Shown here: one piece after another, positions 5,764-10,067 of the stretch
How the letters are laid out: each line of letters starts with the position of its first letter
Numbering within the stretch: the first letter of the stretch is position 1
From: Oligoflexales bacterium
Lineage (GTDB): Bacteria > Bdellovibrionota_B > Oligoflexia > Oligoflexales > CACXFL01
NCBI GenBank assembly: GCA_028282865.1
Contig: JANQHA010000005.1
Span: forward strand, 1 to 10,067
Length of the DNA stretch: 10,067 bases
Direction of reading: 5' to 3'
The notes under the pieces: model-generated
Told to the model about the DNA's origin: nothing
The model's input: only the letters and a program-made list of their open reading frames with translations
The model's database searches: none
Translations under genes and position numbers: made by a program

Positions 5764-7593
5764 TTGAAGTTCATTAGTTTATTTCTTGCGATCATCGCCA
5801 TCGATGCCTATGCATTCACCCAAAATCGTGTCTACGAGTTTGTGATTCTTCACACGAACGATCACCATGGGCATTATTGGCGTAACGATCGTGGTGAGTA
5901 CGGGATGGCAGCGCGTAAAACGCTTATTGATAAGATTAGAAAAGAAGCCGCTTTAGAGGGGAAGGAAACTATTTTGCTTTCCGGAGGTGATATCAACACT
6001 GGCGTCCCTGAGTCAGATCTTCTCGAAGCCAAACCTGACTTCCTTGGGATGAATATGATTGGCTATGATGCAGTTGCGATCGGCAATCATGAATTCGATA
6101 AAGGTCGTGCTCTATTAGATCGACAGATAAAATGGGCAGAGTTTCCTATGCTCTCTGCCAACGTCTTTGAAAAATCTACCGGAAAGCCGGCATACCGGCA
6201 GTCGTTTAGAAAAACTATACTTGGCGACTTAAAGCTAAATATTGTTGGCTTCACTACGGAAGATACTGGAAGCTATTACTTAGAAGGTGATTTAGATTTC
6301 CGTAAAGTCATTGATGTTGCGAAGGAGAATATACACTCGTACAGAGCGGGTGCAGATTTGCTGATCGCTGTTACCCATATGGGACATTACTCGAATGGTC
6401 AACATGGCACGCGTGCTCCGGGTGATATCAGTCTAGCAAGGGCAGTGCCTGGATTTGATTTCATTATCGGCGGTCATACCCAGAAACCTCTCTTTAAGCC
6501 AGAAATTGTCGACTCAACTGGGCACAAGCTCTATCAAAAACTGGGTATTAAAAACCCTACCACCATCGTGCAGGCTTATGAATGGGGGAAATACGTTGGC
6601 AGAATGGATGTTCGCTTTATCAACGGTAAATACGAAGTGCTCAGCTACAAATTAATCCCGGTGAATTTAATTCGTCCAGGTTTTGACACACCTGAACAAC
6701 AAAAAGAGTGCCAGTCAAAGGTGCGCAAGGAATGGGAAGTTGTTGTTGAAGAGGATGGTTATTTAAATCCTCTTGGGTATGAGGTGAAGCAAGATGCGTG
6801 TTATGTGGGAAATACACAGCTTCATCAAGACTCAGAAATTTTGAAAATGCTAGCACCCTTTAAAATTCAGGCATCTGCTGAATTGGATAAAGTGATTGGT
6901 CATTTTGCTGATGATATGAAAGGTAGGCCAGGAAGTCGAGTAACAGAACGATACGGTTTCCCCATCGAGACTAATTTGGGGCGTTTTGCTGCGGAGTCGA
7001 TATGTAAGCACAAAAATGTCTTGGCTGATGTTTGTTTTATTAATAATGGCGGTTTAAGGATAGATATTCCAAAAGGGTTTGTGAGCTACAATGACCTGCT
7101 TAGTCTTATGCCTTTCAATAACCAAATTGTCAGTTTCGAGTTGACTTTTGATGAACTCGTTTCTTATGTCAAAAAGCTACTTGTGAACGTTTCTGAAATA
7201 TCTCACCTTCATGGTCTCGAGGTTTATTTGAATCCTCCAAGTCCAGGTGAGGGAAGGCGCACGCCTTCGATGAGTAAAATAAGGCTAAAGTCACCAAAGG
7301 CGCAGGAGCGTGCTCGTAATAGTGGTAAACTCCGTATTGCAACGGTCGATTACCTCGGGGCAGGTGGTAGTAAATATCCAGACATGAGCCTACACCCTAG
7401 TTACAAAGGAACGGGTGTTACGGATGCGATGGCTATCATTGGAATGTTTGAACATGTTAAAAAACGAGAGTTGCGCAAAGACCCGAATACTCCTAGAGAT
7501 CTGTTGAAAGTTAACGAGGAATATGTCGCGAATATTCAATCCGATCGGGACTATGGTGAGCAGCATCACAGTTTTAGGTGGGTCGAGAAGTGA
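5764..7593 (+). CDS. ushA: Periplasmic UDP-sugar hydrolase / 5'-nucleotidase (UshA type)
   Basis: A 609-residue exported two-domain enzyme that hydrolyses UDP-sugars and nucleoside 5'-phosphates, salvaging sugar, nucleoside and phosphate. A short signal peptide ends near AYA (residue 17). The calcineurin-like domain has all dimetal ligands: D33 and H35 (NDHHGH), D76 (GGDINTG), N108-H109 (GNHEFD), H205 (THMGH), H238 and Q240 (GGHTQ). The C-terminal nucleotidase domain keeps R407 in TNLGRF, GGLR with R432, and F451 in MPFNN. The aromatic that stacks against the base with it (F498 in E. coli) appears to be Y530. It is about 60 residues longer than E. coli UshA: a longer loop after LIPVNL (about 303-358) holds C316 and C346, while the E. 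coli cysteine pair in the metal domain is absent. The start is TTG behind GGAGG. The gene is divergent from the HEXXH gene and convergent with the lipoprotein gene. Confidence 0.93.
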   Translation: MKFISLFLAIIAIDAYAFTQNRVYEFVILHTNDHHGHYWRNDRGEYGMAARKTLIDKIRKEAALEGKETILLSGGDINTGVPESDLLEAKPDFLGMNMIGYDAVAIGNHEFDKGRALLDRQIKWAEFPMLSANVFEKSTGKPAYRQSFRKTILGDLKLNIVGFTTEDTGSYYLEGDLDFRKVIDVAKENIHSYRAGADLLIAVTHMGHYSNGQHGTRAPGDISLARAVPGFDFIIGGHTQKPLFKPEIVDSTGHKLYQKLGIKNPTTIVQAYEWGKYVGRMDVRFINGKYEVLSYKLIPVNLIRPGFDTPEQQKECQSKVRKEWEVVVEEDGYLNPLGYEVKQDACYVGNTQLHQDSEILKMLAPFKIQASAELDKVIGHFADDMKGRPGSRVTERYGFPIETNLGRFAAESICKHKNVLADVCFINNGGLRIDIPKGFVSYNDLLSLMPFNNQIVSFELTFDELVSYVKKLLVNVSEISHLHGLEVYLNPPSPGEGRRTPSMSKIRLKSPKAQERARNSGKLRIATVDYLGAGGSKYPDMSLHPSYKGTGVTDAMAIIGMFEHVKKRELRKDPNTPRDLLKVNEEYVANIQSDRDYGEQHHSFRWVEK

Positions 7594-7647
7594 GCAATAG
7601 TGTTGATAGACCATTATTTTGAACGAAGCCGATGGTGACCTTGAATG

Positions 7648-7674
7648 TTGGAAATCACAAAATGTGATTTCCAA
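7648..7674. terminator. Perfect 11-bp inverted repeat after ushA, possible bidirectional terminator
   Basis: Arms TTGGAAATCAC and GTGATTTCCAA pair without mismatch around an AAAAT loop, in the 92-base gap between the convergent ushA and lipoprotein genes. No T-tract follows on either strand, so it is not a standard intrinsic terminator. It could block 3' exonucleases or act as a protein site. Confidence 0.5.
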
Positions 7675-7675
7675 A

Positions 7676-7693
7676 GCAGGTAATCCTACCTGC
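7676..7693. terminator. Second perfect hairpin, overlapping the lipoprotein stop codon
   Basis: Arms GCAGGTA and TACCTGC pair perfectly around an ATCC loop, one base after the first hairpin. The lipoprotein TAG stop (7688-7686) is within it. As with the first hairpin there is no T-tract. The tandem arrangement makes a 3'-end function more likely than chance. Confidence 0.45.
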
Positions 7694-8393
7694 CCATTCG
7701 CCACTGTCCAGCGTTTCGACTTCGACCGACTACACCATCTGAAAGATGATTTGATTGAATGTACTGACCTGACTTTGTTTTTGAAAAGCTACCGCTATCT
7801 TCGATGATGACTGGGTGGTCACCTTTTTCTAGGGTACCGATAACACCACCTTCTGGGGACTCTAACAATGAAGAGGTCATTTTGACGTATTTAACTTGTC
7901 CACCTGCTGCAATTGGCTGAGCCTGTACAGGCGCATCTACCGCAGGAACTCCCGTGTCATTTACTGCATTCGCAATTTCAGCCGCATCTGGGCTAATCTC
8001 GCCGCCCTCACCGCTGTTGCTACCAAGGTTTAGGCCTTGCTCTACTGGGATGAAGTTATCGACTGGCTCTTCCGCTACCTCGGGTTCGGCTGTCTCATCG
8101 TATGGGTTGTTAGCCAAGTTTAGGCCACCTTCGGCGTTGTTATCAAATTCATTAGACTCGAAGTTATTGACATCTTCTGAGTTGGCAAACTCTTCATCTC
8201 CTGTGTTGTCAAACTCGCCATCCTCGCTATTATTTACCGCCTCTGACTCGACAAATTCGTTGGCTGATTCATCGTTCATGAACTCATTTTCTTCAAGGCC
8301 TTCTTCATCCGTAGATGCACAGTTTGTCAAATTACCTACGACCAAGATAAGGGCCATAATTCCTATATAGGACTTTAGTTGCTTTAGTTTCAT
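7686..8393 (-). CDS. Acidic repeat lipoprotein with C-terminal bacterial SH3 domain
   Basis: From the ATG at 8393 the product is 235 residues. This start has GAAAGG seven bases upstream and puts the signal peptide first; an earlier in-frame ATG at 8453 adds 20 unlikely residues. The signal (KLKQLKSYIGIMALILVVG) ends in LTNC, a lipobox-like site with C25 as the lipidated residue. Asn at -1 is uncommon outside spirochaete-type lipoboxes. Residues 29-100 are strongly acidic and Asn-rich, with EF pairs at 37-38, 46-47, 60-61, 68-69 and 82-83; a GLNL element occurs at 90-93 and 120-123. A Pro/Ala linker leads to a bacterial SH3-like fold at about 168-219 (VKYVKM, GTLEKGD, KTKSGQYIQ). SH3 domains of this kind often bind peptidoglycan, and the divergent M23 endopeptidase supports a cell-envelope role. 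The exact function is unknown. Confidence 0.8.
   Translation of the reverse strand: MKLKQLKSYIGIMALILVVGNLTNCASTDEEGLEENEFMNDESANEFVESEAVNNSEDGEFDNTGDEEFANSEDVNNFESNEFDNNAEGGLNLANNPYDETAEPEVAEEPVDNFIPVEQGLNLGSNSGEGGEISPDAAEIANAVNDTGVPAVDAPVQAQPIAAGGQVKYVKMTSSLLESPEGGVIGTLEKGDHPVIIEDSGSFSKTKSGQYIQSNHLSDGVVGRSRNAGQWRMGR
8139..8258 (-). repeat. Tandem 22-residue repeat inside the lipoprotein gene
   Basis: Residues 46-63 (EFVESEAVNNSEDGEFDN) and 68-85 (EFANSEDVNNFESNEFDN) match at 12 of 18 positions, offset by 22 residues. EF spacing in this part alternates 14, 8, 14 residues, and an outlying EF pair at 37-38 may be a degraded further copy. Confidence 0.65.
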
Positions 8394-8400
8394 CGCTCGA

Positions 8401-8406
8401 CCTTTC
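8401..8406 (-). promoter_or_regulatory. Shine-Dalgarno site fixing the lipoprotein start
   Basis: Read on the minus strand the bases are GAAAGG, seven bases before the ATG at 8393. It favours this ATG over the one at 8453. Confidence 0.6.
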
Positions 8407-8499
8407 TTATAACAATGGAGCAATACAATTACTTCTGAGCTTCTGTTCGACATAACTTAACTATTCTTTAGGCATAAATTTCCTAGGCTAAGAACATGG

Positions 8500-8519
8500 A
8501 TTTTCCCTGGCCTGAAAAT
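8500..8519. promoter_or_regulatory. Operator-like inverted repeat in the lipoprotein/M23 divergent gap
   Basis: ATTTTC and GAAAAT arms flank CCTGGCCT in the divergent gap between the two envelope genes. An imperfect direct repeat also occurs: TTAGGCATAAATTT at 8468-8481 and TTAGGCCAAATTT at 8546-8558. Either could bind a regulator, but the repeats are short and AT-rich. Confidence 0.25.
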
Positions 8520-8561
8520 ACTTAGAAAATCGCTATATTTACGTGTTAGGCCAAATTTATA

Positions 8562-8577
8562 TATGATACTATATGAT
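8562..8577 (+). promoter_or_regulatory. Two tandem -10-like TATGAT boxes before the M23 gene
   Basis: TATGAT occurs at 8562-8567 and again at 8572-8577 within a short direct repeat. The first has a weak TTACGT 17 bases upstream. If the second is the active box, transcription starts after the ATG at 8573 and translation must begin at the TTG at 8606. Confidence 0.3.
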
Positions 8578-9892
8578 AATATTAGGTTTTATATGGGAAC
8601 AAAGTTTGAATAAAACTCTACTGGCATCTGCAATTTGTCTCTCGCTCGGAGGTGTACTGGCTTCCGTTTATCTAGCTGTAGTTTCACCAAAGCAGATGTA
8701 TAGCCACGAGACAATCGATCAAGCTTTGCAGGCTCAAGCTCAGATGGAACTCTCTGATAATCAATTAGCTATTTTGCCACACACCACTAGTCATCGGGTC
8801 GAGCCTGGATCAAACTCCTATTTAGCCTTGCGTGAAGCGCAGATTGACCGTGGCGATGTATTAAAAATCTTGGAGTCTAGCAAAGAGGTCTACGACTTAA
8901 GTCGTATCAGGGCCAAGGTGGTTTTTATGGTCGCTTGGCAAGATGAAGCAGAGCAGAGTGCTTCGGCTGTTATGTTTCATTTAGCTCCCACCACACGCCT
9001 GCTCATTCAGAAGGTTGACTCTGAATGGCAAGCTGAGATGATTGAACTCCCGGTATCAGCCCCTTCAAGGACCTTTGTGGGTGTCGTTCAGCAAAGTTTA
9101 TGGGATTCAGCGGCAAACGCTGGAATGGATCCACAACTCATAAGCGATCTAGCTCAAATATTTGCCTGGCAAATTGACTTTAGCCGCGAGGTTCGTTCTG
9201 GAGACCGGTGGCGAATTACAGTAGAGGAGCTTTTTGCTGACAATAGACCGATAGGGTGGGGGAATATATTAGCCGCCGAGTATGTTAATGCTGGTGAAAG
9301 TTTTTCCGCAGTTAGGTTTCCACAAACTGGCGATGACGCTTCTTATTATGCGCCCGACGGGTCTTCACTTAAACGAATGTTCCTTAAAAGCCCTGTAAGA
9401 TTTGGTCGGATTTCTTCTAGGTTCAAGCGCAGGCGTTTTCACCCAATCCTTAAGAGAAACATCCCTCATAATGGCGTTGACTATGCCGCTAGAACTGGAA
9501 CTCCGGTTCGTAGCGTTGGTAAGGGTAAGGTGATTAAGGCGGGGCGCTACGGTGGGTCTGGTATCATGGTTAGGCTTCGGCATAATAGTGTGTACCAAAC
9601 TGCCTATTTGCACTTAAGTAAAATTGCTCGCGGTGTCTCACGAGGCAAAACGGTTAAACAAGGTCAGATCATTGGTTATGTCGGGCAAACCGGTCTTGCC
9701 ACTGGGCCACATTTACACTTTTCTTTCTATGAGAACGGTAGGTTTGTCGATCCATTGGGTCGAAAGTTTCCTTCAAAAGACCCTGTTAGCAAGAAGCTGC
9801 TTCCTGAATATCTTCAGGTCGCCGAGCAATCACTTAGAACTCTTCCGCAATGGCCGCCAGAGTCTTCGGCAAAAATCGCTCGTCAAAATTGA
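8573..9892 (+). CDS. M23 peptidoglycan DD-endopeptidase, MepM-like
   Basis: A 439-residue membrane-anchored or exported zinc endopeptidase expected to cleave peptide cross-links in peptidoglycan, allowing wall growth. A hydrophobic segment near residues 14-37 (LLASAICLSLGGVLASVYLA) is a signal or anchor. A substrate-recognition region follows (about 80-280), including DLAQIFAWQIDFSREVRSGD and ILAAEYVN, typical of MepM/Csd3 relatives. The LytM domain occupies about 281-400, with ISSRF, H299 and D303 in HNGVDYA, H347 in AYLHLS, and H380/H382 in GPHLHF, all the expected zinc and catalytic residues. Length is close to that of E. coli MepM (440). The ATG at 8573 has no SD. A TTG at 8606, with GGGA seven bases upstream, gives a cleaner signal (start read as MNKTLLASA) and is a serious alternative. 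It is divergent from the SH3 lipoprotein, and its end overlaps the probable tyrA by 10 bases. Confidence 0.9.
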   Translation: MIILGFIWEQSLNKTLLASAICLSLGGVLASVYLAVVSPKQMYSHETIDQALQAQAQMELSDNQLAILPHTTSHRVEPGSNSYLALREAQIDRGDVLKILESSKEVYDLSRIRAKVVFMVAWQDEAEQSASAVMFHLAPTTRLLIQKVDSEWQAEMIELPVSAPSRTFVGVVQQSLWDSAANAGMDPQLISDLAQIFAWQIDFSREVRSGDRWRITVEELFADNRPIGWGNILAAEYVNAGESFSAVRFPQTGDDASYYAPDGSSLKRMFLKSPVRFGRISSRFKRRRFHPILKRNIPHNGVDYAARTGTPVRSVGKGKVIKAGRYGGSGIMVRLRHNSVYQTAYLHLSKIARGVSRGKTVKQGQIIGYVGQTGLATGPHLHFSFYENGRFVDPLGRKFPSKDPVSKKLLPEYLQVAEQSLRTLPQWPPESSAKIARQN

Positions 9893-10067
9893 TCAAAGTA
9901 TTTCTTACTATTTTGCATGTATTGTTTGAATTCTTCTCGGTTTCCAGACTCGACCGACTTTAGGTAGTCCTGGATTTTTTCCAAAAGGTCTTTGGTAACT
10001 TGGCTGGTAAATTCGTTGTTCTTTTGGATCTCAAAATAGAGGTCTTGATTTTCATTTAGCACCGGTA
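9883..10067 (-). CDS. tyrA: C-terminal fragment of a probable prephenate dehydrogenase
   Basis: The last 60 codons of a gene entering from the right edge. The peptide VLNENQDLYFEIQKNN, then a long helix, SGNREEFKQYM and KKYFDQF, matches the C-terminal helical dimerisation region of TyrA proteins: NPxLYxxI, then LxxGDxxxF and a final aromatic pair. TyrA oxidatively decarboxylates prephenate to 4-hydroxyphenylpyruvate in tyrosine synthesis. The NAD-binding and catalytic parts lie outside the window, so the call rests on this tail only. The 3' end overlaps the M23 gene tail to tail by 10 bases, with no terminator between them. Confidence 0.6.
   Translation of the reverse strand, partial: PVLNENQDLYFEIQKNNEFTSQVTKDLLEKIQDYLKSVESGNREEFKQYMQNSKKYFDQF

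Noticed and set aside
7390..7704. 104-codon minus-strand reading frame over the ushA 3' end
   Set aside because: It lies antisense to conserved UshA coding sequence and across both hairpins; no recognisable protein features.
7954..8370. 138-codon plus-strand reading frame opposite the lipoprotein gene
   Set aside because: It is Ser/Pro-rich low-complexity sequence produced by the antisense of the Glu/Asn/Ser-rich repeat codons; no signal or domain supports it.

Overview
The window carries eight genes, two of them cut by its edges, and reads as a chromosomal segment of a free-living Gram-negative bacterium of moderate GC content. Evidence for an outer membrane and periplasm is a signal-peptide UshA-type nucleotidase, a MepM-like peptidoglycan endopeptidase and a predicted lipoprotein. 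TTG start codons behind good Shine-Dalgarno (SD) sites occur at least twice (mnmA, ushA). The mix of genes would suit the Bdellovibrionota/Oligoflexia or a neighbouring deltaproteobacterial-type lineage. That placement is a guess from gene flavour, not a phylogenetic result.

Left part (1-2488, minus strand): mnmA, a tRNA 2-thiouridylase, is followed with a one-base TGATG stop/start overlap by a large helicase that runs off the left edge. The helicase combines an N-terminal Cas4/RecB-like PD-(D/E)XK nuclease domain with an XPD/Rad3/DinG-type Fe-S helicase core.

Middle left (2489-4525, plus strand): after a divergent promoter region comes a two-gene translationally coupled unit with an ATGA overlap. 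It holds a family-2 glycosyltransferase of the TIGR04283 type, with a degenerate nucleotide/metal site, and a monofunctional proline dehydrogenase of the eukaryote/Bacteroidetes style. The proline dehydrogenase converges on an exported HEXXH protein of unknown family (4548-5531, minus).

Middle right (5532-7593, plus): a 232-base divergent region carries promoter-like elements for the HEXXH gene and for ushA, a periplasmic UDP-sugar hydrolase/5'-nucleotidase. UshA ends convergently against a lipoprotein gene, and two perfect hairpins sit in tandem at that junction.

Right part (7686-10067): an acidic, repeat-bearing lipoprotein with a C-terminal bacterial SH3 domain (minus) is divergent from a MepM-like M23 endopeptidase (plus). 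Together they suggest a cell-wall module. The endopeptidase gene overlaps tail to tail with the 3' end of what is probably tyrA (prephenate dehydrogenase).

There is no rRNA, tRNA, CRISPR array, insertion sequence or phage module in the window, and no intergenic stretch exceeds 300 bases. Most content is housekeeping. The least explained items are the HEXXH exported protein, the glycosyltransferase/proline dehydrogenase pairing, the lipoprotein repeats and the double hairpin.
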